This document shows, in pieces, positions 21,193 to 34,011 of a stretch of 64,000 nt of DNA. Both the position numbers and the translations under genes were made by a program. The number at the start of each line of letters is the position of its first letter. Position 1 is the first letter of the stretch. The DNA comes from Posidonia oceanica (taxonomy: Eukaryota; Streptophyta; Magnoliopsida; Alismatales; Posidoniaceae), in assembly GCA_037176725.1 (NCBI GenBank), contig JAZBRS010000037.1, positions 11,178,001-11,242,000 on the forward strand, given 5' to 3'. The notes under the pieces were generated by a model that was given only the letters and a program-made list of their open reading frames with translations, was not told the origin of the DNA and did no database searches.

Positions 21193-24100
21193 TGTTGACA
21201 CCCCATCTTGGCAGGCCTGGACCCTTGGAGCCCTCCTGGTAATTGCTGGATCAAACCCCAACCAAACCCTAACCCTAATCCTCCTCTCCACCCTCCAAAA
21301 TCAGCCCATTCTGACCTAAACCTTTACCCCCCTTCCCAACCTCAAAACCCAGCCAAAATCCATAGGGAAACCCACCACCATCCACTCAACAAGCCTACCC
21401 AAAAATCTAGGAATTTCCAAACCCAACCCATCCTTGAAAACCCTAGAAAACCTAGATGAAACTAACCTTTTTCTACACCTTGAAACCCCTCCAAAACCCC
21501 CTTAGAATCAAACCAAAACTTCAGACCCAAGACTTCAAACCCTAGACTACCCACTCACCAATTCTTACCCCATTCCAAGACCATTAAGACCCTCTTTCAC
21601 CCAAATTATCCTTTTCTCTCTCCGGGATTATCATTTTCTCTCTCCTCTCTCTCTCCTGATTATCATCTCTCTTTTCATCCCTCTCTTATCCTTTTTCTGG
21701 TCTGGCTGTGGGCCCCCTCTGTGCTTCTATCCTTCCTCTATCTTATCCCTATTTTTACTTTATTTTTAACACTTTTTCTGAATTTTTAAAAATCATTTTC
21801 TTCCAACCTATCTCTTTTCCTCTTATCTCCCTCTTTTTTCCATTTCTTTCCTCCTTCTCTTTTACTTTTCTCCCTCTTGCAAAAATCCACAAAAACCCAT
21901 AAAAATCTGCAAAACCTTAAAACATAAAGCAAACAAATCAGTACCCTAAGAAAAACAATCAAAAATGTTAAACAAGCAATTAACAGCTTAAACTTAACTA
22001 AATCAAGTTAAAAGAAAAACCGAACATGCAAACTAAAAAATGCAAAACAAATCAAAAGAAAACACTGAAAAATCAAGGAAAAAGCTAAAATAAAATCAAA
22101 ACCCACCAAAGGTAAAAACCCACCAGAAGAATTAAAAAACAAACCCAAAAAGAAGAATTAAAAAAAATCAAACACTAAAACAAGTAATTAAAAAAGGCAA
22201 AAGACTTAACTTAATAAACATAAGAAAAACAAGTTAAAAACTTAATTAAAAAAAGAAAAGAAAAACACATCTGAAAGACTTAAAAAACACCCTATCAAAT
22301 CAGAAAAATCCAACTAAAAACTTCAAGAAAAAATCAATAAATAAAAATCCAAAACATAACTTAAAAGACTTAAGAAGGAAAAACCCTAAGAAGACTACAA
22401 CTTAAAAATCTTAAAACATCCTGATTAATGGGAAATTAAATCCTAAAAAAAAAAAATCCTAATTAACATCCTAAGTGTCCAACAAGAGAAATACAATTTT
22501 TAAAACAATTTAAAAGGGTTTAACCAACATTTAATCAAGTGAAAATCAATTAAAAACAAAACCAAAGCCCTAAAACCCTAATCAAGCCCAAAACACATTA
22601 ATCAACTCAAAATAACCATTAAAAATCTTAATTAAAATCCTAATCTACAGCACAACTCTTCTGATATTTTTATTGATTTTTAGTTTATTTTTACCTATTT
22701 TATTTCCCCATTCTACCCTCTCTTTCTCCCTTCCTTCTTTCTTTCTTTCTTTCTTTCCTTACTGGGCTCAATCCGGCCCGTTTCTTCTTTTTTCTTTTTT
22801 TTTCTTTCTTTTTTTTCTCTGCCCGCGGCAGTCCGGCCCGCTTCCCTCTCCTCCTTCTTCTTCCTCTCCTCCTCTGTGTTTTTTTTTTCCTTTCCACAGT
22901 TCCCTTCCCGCGAGCTGCTGCCTACAGCATTCCCTCCTTCGTTCAAATTCAAGCCTCCATCCTTTCATCTACAGAACTCGCCGCCTCTCTTCTATCTCAG
23001 CACCGATTCCGAGAGGCATCAAGTGCCTGTCATCTCGCCGGCTGCTGGTCCCTTCAGCTGCAGTGACGCCGGTGGAATTCAAACCACTGGCTCGCGCCCA
23101 GCAGCCTCCTCCTCCTCATTTTTAAGCTTCCCGTCCTTCCTTCAATCAAGGAGGGATCGACCTTCAGCAAGAGAGCAAACCCAGAGAGTGTGAGCGATCT
23201 CAGGGAGCGATTCAGAGAGCCATTTCCACTTCCTTTCTTCCACCTGCAACTCCTTCCTCTTCTTCTCTGTCTCCTCCACTTCCAGAGTGAAGAGAGAGCA
23301 GAAGAGAGTGTTTGAGAGCCACCCTTGCATCCCGGAGAGAAGCCTCCACTTCAGACCGATCTCCACACCCAATTCTCCTCTTTTCTTCTCTGAAAAATTC
23401 AGCAAACGCCCTTCTTCCATTCCCAACTAACCAACACCCTTCCTAGCCTTCATCCTTCTCCTAATTCCTCCCCCAAACTCACCCAGCACACAGCCACTTC
23501 CCCTCATCTTCCTACAGCCTTTCCACCACCCGAAACGCCTTGAACACCAGACCTGAAACCCAACTCCTTCCCTCCGGCAATTCCCTTCACCACAGCCCAC
23601 AGCTTCCTCCCAAACTTCGCCCAGCTACTCACCAGACACCCACCTTTCCAGAGCCTCCGACAGCAAACTAAACCATCCACCACAGACCTCAAATTCCACT
23701 TCAAACACCTAACCTCGTTTCTGTCAGAAATCGACCCAGACCTCAAATTCCCCTCCACTCGCACCAGAAACCCTCTCCAAGCATCCAAACTCCATCGCCA
23801 GCATCCCAGCAACCCATCGGAGCACTCCATCTAGCCTGAGGAGCAGTAGACACCCTCCCCGGTCTCCGGCTGTCATTGCTGGACCCAAAAACGCCGGATT
23901 CCTCTCCGAGCTTCGAAGCTCGCGTCCAATCGCCCAGGAAGCACCAGAAGCACCCCCTGAGTAGATCCCAATCTCCGTGAGCGCCCGAGGACCACTGCTG
24001 CGACCGGACGGCCTCCACCGGCCACCTCCGACACTGCTGAGGTCGGGGGGACGCACCAGGCGCCACCGCAGGTACTTCTCGCCCTCCCCCGCTCTCTCTC

Positions 24101-27059
24101 TTCCCTCTGCTGCTATTCTGCCCATCAGAAGCCAGTTCCCAATCTTCCAGCGCCGTCCTCGACTCGCCGGACAGAGTGTCTTCTCCGGCGCCGGCCTCCT
24201 GTCCTCCCGATGCTCCGGACGACGGAACGATGCCCCGACGGACTCCGGAGCTCCGCACAGACATCAGCTCCAACCTCCGCCGAACCGCGCTTCCACAAGC
24301 TCCCTGTGCAGGCGGTGCTGAGCTCCGGTGGCATCTTGCTACAGTGCCAGCCGCCGCCGGCAGAACACTGTTTATTTATTTTTCTAGTTATATAGTTTCG
24401 GTGTTAATATTGCATATCTGTCTTAAGTTTTTTTAGTTTTGCGTTTCAGTCCTTGTTTCATTTAATATGCTTAGTTTTTAATTAAAAACCTTGCTAAATT
24501 GCTTAATGTGTTCATGCTTTCTTGTATTTGCCTTCTGGTCCTGTCACTGTGCCTTTTAGTTATAAAAAGTTTAAGTTTAGCCCCTCTGCTTTCATTTATT
24601 GCACATAGGTCCTGCATGAAATCAGATCATTTAAGTGCATCATTTTTACCATATAATATTGCAGTCTGAGTCCCGGTAATTTACCGTTTTTGCATGTAGA
24701 TCCGTTGCACTGTAGCAACTTAGGTTTTAATTTTAATTTTTGGTTGATGCATTGCACTTTTGCCCTTCTGGTTTTGCATTTTTGCAGTTAGGTCCATTTT
24801 AAATGGACAGTAACTGTGTTACATATAATTTAGCTTATTAAATTGCATTTTCAACCCTGCATTTTTTAAAAATTACACTATGGTCCTGTCCTTTATTTTT
24901 CAGTGCATGTTTTCCATACTAAATTGCATTTTCAGCCCCTGCATGATTTCAAAATTACACATAGGTCCCTGCACCTTTTAAAAAATCATGTGAAAAGACC
25001 ATTTTGCCCCTAGGTTGCATTTTAGCTCCAATGCTTACCAGATCTCATACAGACCCTCCACTAGTATTCCCAGACTCCCTGGAACCTTGTTTTCTGGAAA
25101 ATTTGCATTTTAGACCCTAGTTTTCTTAAAATTACTTTCTGATCCATTTCTGCTTTTAAAACTTCTTCCAAAGCATACCCTCTTTTTGAAACAGCCTTCT
25201 GAGCCTAGTTTTCTACAAAACGAAGCCCTGCTTTCTCCTGTTTTCAAAAACCCTTTCCCTTGGACCCCTGTTTTTTGAGAAATTTGCATTTTTAGCCCCT
25301 TTCTTTTTCAAAATGCTTTCTGAAATCCTAGTCTTTCCCAGTTTCTTTTCTTTGCTGCTTCTTGCTTTCGCATGCATCCTGCACTCATCTAGTCTTGCAT
25401 TTCAGCATCCTTTTGCACACACTAAGCATTTTTAGCTCCCTTTCACTTGGGAGGACCTTTTGCACATCCCTAGGATCTCCTGAACACCTAGATCTGTTCT
25501 TCTCCCCTGTTCTGGCCCTTCTGCCTTTGAAGTCGCGATATCTTTCAATCCGGCCGTTGGATCTTCTCAAATAAGCTGCTCAGGCGACCGCAGCGAAGCG
25601 CTCTTCAGCATGGACCAGACAGATTTCAGATCAGGCTCCCGGATCTCCAGGTATGTCCTCCTGAACCCCTGCATTGCATTCATTTGCATGCCATTTGCAC
25701 AGTTTTCCTTGTTTTCGCTTTCTGTCTCTTTGAGCATGTAGAATAGGACTTCCCCTTTCTGCTTGTATCTCCCAATCTCCGTTTCGCGTATTCCTGTGTG
25801 TTTTGCGTTGTGTTCTCCCTGGATTTGCCACTTTATGTGACTTTCTTCCCCCTTTTCCACGATCCGATCGCATCGCGAGCTTTGGGCAGCATGCGAGACA
25901 CACCGTGGAACGGTTTAGTGGGAAACAGTCGCAAAGAGGTGGTAATCCCTCCGTTTGCACGCTCTCCCCTCCGTAGGTCTTCACACCTACTCTGAGTGGT
26001 CCTAAACGACGTCTGTTCTTACACACACGTTGTTTGACTCCCCTTTGGCCCCTCCTAATCTTTTCCTGCATTCTTGCATTCGCGTGGTTTTTCCGAGGTT
26101 TTTGCTTCGCTGTTTTGGCACTGTCCCGCGTGCCCGCCCTTGTTTTGGCACCGTTTTGCATGCCCGTCTGTTTTCTTGTCTCGTTTTGCGCACTGCCTTG
26201 CTTTCTCGCTCGTTTTGCGTGCCGGTTTTATTCTTTCGCTCCGTTTTGCGTGCCATTCTGTTTTCTCGTCCCGTTTTGCGTGCCTTCCTGCTCTCTTGTC
26301 TTGTTTTGTGCGCTGCCTTGCTTTCTCACTTGTTTTGTGCACCGTTTTCGTTCTTTTGCATCGTTTTGCGTGCGTTGCTCATCTCTCGTCTCGTTTTGCG
26401 TGTTTTGTGCCGTTTTCCCTTGCATGACGATCGCATTGCATGGTTTTCTCGCTGTTTTGTTTTCTCGCTTGCATTTGCATATAGGGCTGTGATGCTTACT
26501 GCCTGGAGTTCTCACGAGCCAGGTTTCGCCTTGTTCGGAACACAGACAGCGCAGCTGAGCACTTAGAAAGCACGTTTATTTCCTTGCTTTGTTTCTTCCC
26601 ACTTAGAGCACACCTTGAGCATTCATTCAGGCATTTATAGGCACATAGGCATTCAATCCTGCATTTTTCTGCGTATGCGAGCGTAAGCCTAGAAAGACCG
26701 ATTTTCGGGCGTGTCGGGGGTGCCTAATACCTTCCCCACACGTAACAGGAGTCCTTACCCTGTCTTTTGGCCCGCAATGGCCGTACTGCCCTTATCCTAG
26801 GCTAGAGTCATCTCATTTGCATTTGTTTGCATTTGTTTTCCTTTGCATTGCTTTGCTTTGCATTTCTTGCTCGGTTTTGCGTGTTAATCCACGCATTACC
26901 TCGATTTTCCTCGTCTTCCGTTAATAGACGTGGTGGCGACTCTGATTTGTCTTATCTTTCCTTTTTCTCCTCGATTTCAAGTGTTTTCGAGTTGAGCCTC
27001 TTCCTCGGATCTCAATCGCCGCTATATTAGCGAGCCTGGTTCCGATCGGGATCGCTACA
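21193..27059 (+). repeat. solo LTR B (5867 bp) with 5-bp duplication
   Basis: Runs from TGTTGACACCCC to GATCGCTACA and is flanked by GCATA at 21188-21192 and 27060-27064. With no primer-binding site or polypurine tract next to it, it is a solo LTR left by recombination. Inside, in order: CCCTAA-rich start, A-rich block (21900-22660), CT/GC-rich block (22690-24360), T-rich block with GCATTTT..CCCTGC words (24370-25350), splice-donor-like CAG|GTATGTCC at 25651, a CGTTTTGCGTGCC repeat of about 30 bp (26110-26440), the conserved box near 26719, and TGGCGACTC at 26934. Confidence 0.93.
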
Positions 27060-27064
27060 GCATA

Positions 27065-27530
27065 GTGCGAGCTGGTCGATCTGTCTCCCCTTGTCTGGGG
27101 TCGTGTCGGTGCTAGTAGAGGGTACAACCTTTGCTTTGGCAAGGGCCAGGGCCACTAACGCACCACCTGTTATACCTGAGCTCTGGCCAGGGTTGAGACA
27201 GGGACCTACATTTTCTAACCTGGAGTCAATAAACCCATACCCATGAGTGAGTCCGAGTAGGCTGCCTACTCAGGACATGCATGGTGAGAGAGCGCATAAT
27301 AGGGCATTCATTTGCATGTGTGCCATTCATGCCACCCTTAATAACTTATTTTGCATCCGTCCTCTGACACTTTTTGTTGTTTTATAGGTAGGTGTGAGCT
27401 CCTTAGCCAGGACCTTGAGCGTCCCTCCTTTCTGTCTTTGAGCCATCTGTTGCCTCCGACAATAGCTCGTCTTAGGTCTCGTGTCTCTGCCTCCAGCCGC
27501 AGACCCTTTCGCACTCGCTCGCTGTCCGTT
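27065..27530 (+). other. leader of element E, second part
   Basis: Continuation of the leader after the inserted solo LTR, up to the likely gag start at 27531. No coding is recognised. Confidence 0.5.
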
Positions 27531-29790
27531 ATGACCCAGCATACCGGCGAGCCCTCTTCCTCTTTAGCGTCAGAGGAGATACTGATTTCGGTCTCTCCTT
27601 CTCTTGCTTTGACGTCCCCTGTCTCCTCACCACTTCTGGTGTAGGAAACTTCTCAGCCCCTCTATCTGGAATAAGGGTCAACCCCAGTCGACCTGGAGCT
27701 CGTCACCAAATCAACCGCGGTGACCACCACTCAGGCTCCAGAAGCGTCGCCTTCTACTCCATCCCAGGGCCTTCCCATCTTGAGAATTTAGCCTTCTGCG
27801 ACTGCCTCTTGCATAGGGTCTCTCCCTTTTGCTTCCTCTGTTTCCGTGCCCCCTTTGGCGGACACCCTTTTACATCCCGGCCCATCGATCGATGAGTCCC
27901 CTACCTCGCAAGCACAACGTCTATTGGCTAAGGCCGAGAGGCTGCGAGGTATGGCTCTTGCACTCGACCCAACTATGACCCACTCTTCCTGTCTGACCCC
28001 TGAGGTTCCGGTGCAGCCCGCTATAGCTCTGCAGGCTCACCACACTGCACTTTCGCTCTTGTCTTTGCCCCAGCTCCTCACAGCTTCAGTAATATCTGCC
28101 TCCTGTGTCTGCACAACACTATCCACTACATGCTACTCCATCACCTGGTGGCCAGTCCTATGGATTGGCGCTAGCACAGCACCCTCAGAGCCCGTTGCCT
28201 GGCACTGTGCCGGTGCAACAGCTACTGCTCCCCGACACTGCTCCTTACACTGCATAGCATGTTATCTATCCATCCCCTTTGCTTCAGGTTCAGACCCCCG
28301 CATACATCTCACAACACTACCCACAATCGCACGGGTATGCTGGCCCTCACAGCTCGACACCAGGTGGCATGATGGTGGATCCGGAGGAACGCTTTCGCGT
28401 GACCCATACAACATACACTGCCCTTGCCTCTACTGCACAACCATTGCTAGCAGCAATTTCAGATCCCGTCCTCGCCAAGTTGGGAAATCTAGAAAGTGCA
28501 CTTCGTCAAGTGCAAGGCACGGACCGCCAGTCCTACCAATTCCAGGACCTCTGTCTCTTTCCAGAGACGACACTCCCAGCGAAATTCCATATCCCGGAAT
28601 TTGAAAAATACAATGGTAGAGGCTGCCCCATCTCGCATCTGAGGGCATACTGCGGAGACCTTGCTCAGCTTCGAGTTGATGACAGGCTCCTGATTCGTTT
28701 GTTCCGGAAGAGTCTGACCGGCCCCACGCTCAAGTGGTTCACTTCCTATGACATGGCCGCAATCCAGACTTGGAACGGCCTTTCCTAGGCTTTCCTTGGG
28801 CAGTATTCTTTCAACCTTGACTTGATCCCCAAGCGAGAGGATCTTGTCGCCATTCGGCAGAGGCCGCACGAGCTATTCGGGGAGTATGTCGGTCACTGGA
28901 ATTCCGTAGCCACCCAAGTCAAAGATAGACCCTCTATTGAGAAATCTATCAACATAATCGTCAAGGGGGCGCAGCCAGCGACTGGGGCTCTGCTTGCCGT
29001 TCAACCAGTCACTAGTCTTGCATTGCTGATTAGAGCTAGCGCTTGCGTGGAAAGCTCACTGTGAAGTAGGAATTTCCTCGCACTTACTGCATTGGCTAGG
29101 CAGATCAATAACAACTTCAACAACAATCACCACGGTGGCACCCGCAACAGAGACTCCGCTCCCAACTACTCCGAACAGCATGCTGTCGCATACGTCAAAA
29201 CTCCCGCAGAGCCTGCCTATGCAGTGAGTCAGCCAGACTCTTCTCAGCTAGATTACACACATAGTCTCGCACACACTGCCAACATCGAGCCAGTGCATCA
29301 CATCGCACAGGCTCGACAAGGATTCCAACCAGGACGAAGATGACCTCGTCGGGCTGAGTGTGATTACACCCCTCTGGCCGAACCACTGAGTGTCATCTTT
29401 CCCCAAGTTGAGTCACTTCTGAGACTCCCGGCTATCCGTCTGTCACTGAACCCCCCTCCGCAGTGGCATAACACGGATCAGTTCTGCAGCTTCCATCGGG
29501 CCACCGGGCACTTGAGGGATGACTGCCTCACTTTACGGGATGCCGTTCAACACCTGATCAATCAAAAGATCATCAGCGTTGATCCGCAGGAGGCCACACA
29601 TGCACATACACCTACACCAGCACTTGCACAGCTTAGTGTAGCCGACCCTCCCTCTTCCGAGCCTGCAGGCTTCGAAGATGTCGGAACCTCGGGGGTCTTC
29701 TCCCTCACTCCTGTCCTCACTGAGTTCAACTCCGCCCTGGTGGATCCTTTTGATCCCATCAGCACAATATTCTTCACCCACTTTTCCTAA
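27531..29790 (+). pseudogene. gag of element E
   Basis: Starts at ATG 27531 in one frame, with stops at 27642, 27672 and 27789, then shifts by one base near 28080. The rest is one frame to TAA 29788 with stops at 28090, 28255, 28786, 29062 and 29341. The gag core lies at about 28560-29060 (LPAKFHIPEFEKYNGRG, LLIRLFRKSLTGPTLKWF, LVAIRQRPHELFGEYVGHW). A zinc-knuckle-like CSFHRATGHLRDDC followed by LRDAVQHLINQKII is at about 29485-29570, the same arrangement as in the gag of element F. No protease follows. The upstream part is proline- and glutamine-rich. It is clearly non-functional. Confidence 0.87.
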
Positions 29791-30190
29791 CTCGTCCGAG
29801 GGACGCTCGGAGATGCAGCAGCAGTGTCAACAGCAGGCCCGACTGCAGCACCATCTAGGTCAGCATCTCCTCCAACCCTACCAGCTCCAGTGCTCTCCAC
29901 ACTACCATCCACAGCTCCAGTGCTCCCCACACTGCCCTCAGTAGCTCCAGTAGCCCCAATGCTCCCCTCACTGCCGACCATAGGCCCTGCCAACAGCGCC
30001 AGTAGCGCCAGAGCAGATCTAGCACCTCCCTCCCGAGGTTGCTGACAGGTAAGTCCCTCTTACCTCTCCTTTGATTTCTGCATCCTCTTTTCTTTATTTC
30101 CGTTTTGTTTTGCGTTTTCTCGCCTAACGGAAAAACATAAAAATCATAAAAATCACCAGAAACCCAAAAAAAAATGCATTCCTCTACTTC
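29791..30190 (+). other. post-gag spacer of element E
   Basis: A short CCAGTGCTCC/CACACTGCC-type repeat (29880-29990) is followed by pyrimidine-rich sequence. No gene. Confidence 0.5.
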
Positions 30191-30395
30191 ATCTGCACCG
30201 GGCTGGCAGCCCTAACTGCTCGGCGATAAGTCCGTCAACTTGTCATTTGGGCTGGCAGCCCTAACGGCTCGGTTGACGCTCGTCAAAATGTCCATCCGGG
30301 CTGATAGCCCTAACTATCCGATGATGGGTCCGTCAACTCATCACCGGGCTGGCAGCCCAAACTACTCGGCGATAGGTCCGTCAACTTATCATCTT
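30191..30395 (+). repeat. hairpin repeat block 1 of element E
   Basis: About four units of the kind GGGCTGGCAGCCC (self-complementary) plus TAACTGCTCGGC plus GATAAGTCCGTCAAC-TTGTC. Arms vary between units (GATGGGT with ACTCATC, GATAGGT with ACTTATC), always leaving Watson-Crick or G-U pairs. Confidence 0.82.
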
Positions 30396-31830
30396 GCACA
30401 TATCTACCATTTCCTGCACATATCTATCACTTCTTGCATGCATATCCCCTCCTGCATGCACATATCGTTTCCTGCATTTTGGAAAACACAAAAAAAAAAC
30501 CAAAAAAATCAAGAAAATCAGAAACAACAAAAACATCCTTTCCCTTTCCGCTGGTTTTGATTTTATGTTTTTCTAAAAAAGCAAAAACTATAAAAATCAC
30601 AAAACCTACAAAGCCCAAAAACATGTGTAAAATCTACAAAACACATAAAAATTTGCATAATCCAAAAACCCAGCCTTAGACAACAAGCAGCGCCGAGATG
30701 ATGTCAAGCATCGACCATCTCAGGCAGAACTCACTCAAGCAGCGCCCTCTCTTTGCATGTGGCCACAGTGTGAAACTTAGAGCAGATCAAAGCATCTCGC
30801 TGAGTTCGAAACTCCCAGAAGCGAGATCCACCCTATCAAGAGAGTCCACCAGACATGGAGAGGACCAAAGCAGAGTAGAGCATAGCCAGAGACTGCTTGT
30901 ACACATTGCAGAGGCTGAGGGCGTATGCCGACCAGTCGAACTCTTAATGCCTCATCAGGGACCGCTACCCCAAGAGAGCGAAGACATGCATATCCAAAAG
31001 AATAGAGATCATGTGAGAAAAAAATATGATAACAAGATATGCATGCTGGGAATAAAAGAAAATGAAAACAGAAGTTGAAGAAAGAAGGCGCCCATGAGAG
31101 GAGTGACTCGGACAAGCATCGAAGCCCCCTCAACTCTCAACTCCAAGCACCACACTGTCAACTGCACGGGAAACATTATCAGGAGGACCTGGCCCCACCC
31201 TCCGAGCGCAGCAGCACGCTCCAATCCCTTGTGCAGACAACAACCCTACATCCCTGGCAGGCTAAATGCAACTCCAGTCACTCGTGGGGGGAAAAGAAAA
31301 ATCAATCTGTGAGCATCAAAAGCGGTAGTCGGTCCCTGAGGAGTTAAGACAGAGGCTATGAAGCTACATCCAACGCTTTTGCTACCCACATGTAGCCAAA
31401 GGCTATACTTTGCAAAGCTAAGGCCTCATCCTGAACTAAGAGTGAGAATGAGAGCCACCAACCACAACTCAACATGGCATTGCTCGAGAATCGAGATCTC
31501 CTGAGTCAGGAAGTGCAAAAGCATCCTCTCGCCAAACAGCTGCTTTGATTCCTAAGCCACCAAAAACACACATGGATAATAACCCATCTTCCCCTTCTTC
31601 TGTTTTCGAAAATCGGAGTTAAGGACGAGCACTTTTTGCCCGACCTCGCTTAAGGCTCCGCACTTTTCAAATTTTTCCGCCCACTGCATTGGGTAGGTCC
31701 TTGATGACCGGCATGTCCCTTGTTTCCCACCCTGTGGCATTGCATCACATGCCCATGCTGAGACCATTGCACACCCACCACGATGGGTTCCCGTTTTCTC
31801 CTTGCATCATCCTGTATTTTCCCTGTATCC
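30396..31830 (+). other. unassigned internal region of element E
   Basis: Contains four CATATCTA/CATATC words (30410-30470), an A-rich tract (30480-30670), and about 1.1 kb of ordinary composition (30690-31800) without a protein I recognise. This is where pol would be expected; I see no trace of it. Confidence 0.5.
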
Positions 31831-32155
31831 CGGGCTAGCAACCCTAACTGCTCGGCGATAGGTCCGTTAACTTATCATCTTGTATTCATCCTCTGCATTG
31901 GACTGGCAGCCCTAACTGCTCAACTGACACCCGTCAAAACGTCATCCCGCATCTTCGCGTTGCATCGGGCTGGCAGCCCTAACTACTCGGCGATAAGTCC
32001 GTCAACTTATCACCCCAGGCTGGCAGCCCTAACTACTTGGCGATAAGTCCGTCAACTTATCATCTGGGATGATAGCCCCAACTATCCAGCGATAGGTCCG
32101 TCAACTTATCATCATCCATCCTTTCTTATTTCGATGCCAGGGGTGCTTCGACTGT

Positions 32156-32183
32156 CCTCTGGTATCATTCCTGATACCAGGGG
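32156..32183 (+). other. PPT-like hairpin, copy E1
   Basis: CCTCTGGTATCA pairs with TGATACCAGGGG (11 of 12) across loop TTCC; CATC follows. Confidence 0.7.
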
Positions 32184-32443
32184 CATCTTTTTTGCTGCCC
32201 TCTGGTATCACCCCTCATCTCACTGGGCTGGTAGTCCTAACTGCTCGGCGATAGGTTCGTCAACTTATCACCCTGCATTCTCCTTTGCATTATCCCATTG
32301 CATTCCCCACCGGCATTGCACATCGCACGGTGAGCCTCTACATCCATTTCATTGCATCGGGCTGGTACCCCTAACTACTCGACTGGCAAACTTGTTAGTT
32401 TTGTCTCCACTTTGCATTTCGATGCCAAGCACGCTTCGACTAT

Positions 32444-32472
32444 CCTCTGGTATCGTTCACCGATACCAGGGG
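32444..32472 (+). other. PPT-like hairpin, copy E2
   Basis: CCTCTGGTATCG pairs with CGATACCAGGGG (11 of 12) across loop TTCAC; CATC follows. The A/T pair at the loop end of copy E1 is G/C here. Confidence 0.72.
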
Positions 32473-32972
32473 CATCTTTATTTGGCTGTCCTCTAGTATC
32501 ACATTTCCATCTGCATCCGGGCTGACATCCCTAACTGTTATAGGAGCGTCTACGGACCTCTGCCACACCTTCGAGTATGGTATTCCCTCTGCATTCGTGG
32601 TTACAAGTCATCCCACTTGTGATCACCTTTCTTGCCTAACAGACTCGCTGGCCTGTCACCATCCACCAGGCTGATAGCCCTAACTATTCGGTGATGAGTC
32701 CGTTAACTCCTTACAGGGCTAATAGCCCTAACTATCTGGCGATGAGTCCGTCAACTCCTCATCGGATTGATAGCCCTAACTATCCGGTGATGAGTCCATC
32801 AACTCCTCACAGGGCCGATAACCCCTAACTATCCGGTGATAGGTCCGTTAACTTATCACCCTTCGTCGTAGTGTAATAGCATTCTATTGCATATCATGGC
32901 ATTTCATTGCATGTCATCATGTAGCTTTCTTGTATCCCCCGTAAAGTCTGTCCCAATTTGCATCTCATCATT

Positions 32973-33400
32973 ACATGGACATCGCGTGCTTAGGATCCAA
33001 ACCCCTGTTTCGTGTATTGCCTAAGGTGGCATCCTCAGCACCCGTAACTCTACGCAGATTGCCGGCTTTGGATGATACCCACAGTAGTACGCAGCCCAGG
33101 ATCGTTTTCTCGGTTTCGCGTGCCAGGTGTCACACTGTATATACACAGCATTCCACTGCATAACACCGCATCACATTGCATTCTCATTGCGCTGCTACTC
33201 CCTGTAGTCATTACAACAACTTCCGCATTCCATTTTTCCGGACATTGCGTGCTTAGAAAATCGAACCCCTGGTTCGCGCATTGCTTAAAGTGGTATCTTC
33301 AGCATTTCCCGGCTTCCTTACAGCTAGCCAGCTTGAGATAACATCCGCGGTAGTGCACGGCCCAGGATCGCTTCCTTAGCATTACGTGCCCGCCACCGTA
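32973..33400 (+). repeat. diverged tandem duplication, about 263 bp
   Basis: GACATCGCGTGCTTAG..CCAAACCCCTGTTTCG (from 32978) recurs in altered form from 33241 (GACATTGCGTGCTTAG..TCGAACCCCTGGTTCG). Both copies end in a CCCAGGATCG segment (33098 and 33362). Confidence 0.75.
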
Positions 33401-33755
33401 TGCACAACCACAGCATCTTATTCTCAACACTTGCATCGCCTTCGCCTCAAGAAAATCCCAGTGAATGGCACCCCCACGTTAGAGCTGTACACCACTCAGT
33501 GCACTTTCATCGCCTGACTTTCCCAAAGTACTGCCCGACGACCTCTGCATTGCATTTTTCTGCCACTATCACGTGCATGCATCGCCCGCTTTCCCCCAGT
33601 GGAGTACAGCACAACGAGCATTAGCGTAAGCATCCAAGTGTCGACATTAGCATCTGCATTGTGGCAACGAGTCATGATTTTTGGTGCATCCGCCGAATAA
33701 GTGACTATCGCCTACAGCAACATTGGCGTCCTACCGGCATCAAGAGGGGTGTCTT
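33401..33755 (+). other. pre-PPT region of element E
   Basis: No gene. From about 33660 it matches the conserved pre-PPT sequence of the other two 3' LTR junctions. Confidence 0.55.
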
Positions 33756-33816
33756 GTCTACCCTGAGCAGCGGCCTCGGTCCCCTTGACCTCGCTCAGGG
33801 AGGGGCATTTGTAGAC
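33756..33816 (+). promoter_or_regulatory. polypurine tract in a conserved hairpin (copy E)
   Basis: GTCTAC (33756-33761) pairs with GTAGAC (33811-33816), and CCTGAGC (33762-33768) with GCTCAGG (33793-33799). The 24-nt loop and 11-nt bulge are identical in length to the junction at 7822. The GTCTAC/GTAGAC arm replaces GTCAAC/GTTGAC by one compensated base pair. Confidence 0.75.
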
Positions 33817-34011
33817 ACCCCAATTTGACTGCCATTTGGCAGATTTCACTCAGGGATCGAGCTCAAAAGCCTAAAACCCCACTTTTCACCAAAACCCCAT
33901 CCAAACCCTAAAACTTGACCAAAACCCCAACATTTCTCCCCCAACACAGACCTAGGCCCATTAGAAACCCACTAGGCCCATTTAGAAACCCAATTGAGAC
34001 AGGAGGGTCCA

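Larger units (their letters stand above)
31831..32870 (+). repeat. hairpin repeat block 2 of element E
   Basis: At least eight units, each a GGGCTGRYAGCCC-like hairpin followed by GAT(A/G)(A/G)GTCCGTCAAC and a partly complementary arm (CTTATC or CTCATC forms). They are interspersed with two PPT-like hairpins (32156-32183 and 32444-32472). Confidence 0.83.

Noticed and set aside
22673..24436. Serine/proline-rich frames in the GC- and CT-rich part of LTR B
   Set aside because: Frames differ between LTRs B, C and I and no domain is recognised; compositional.
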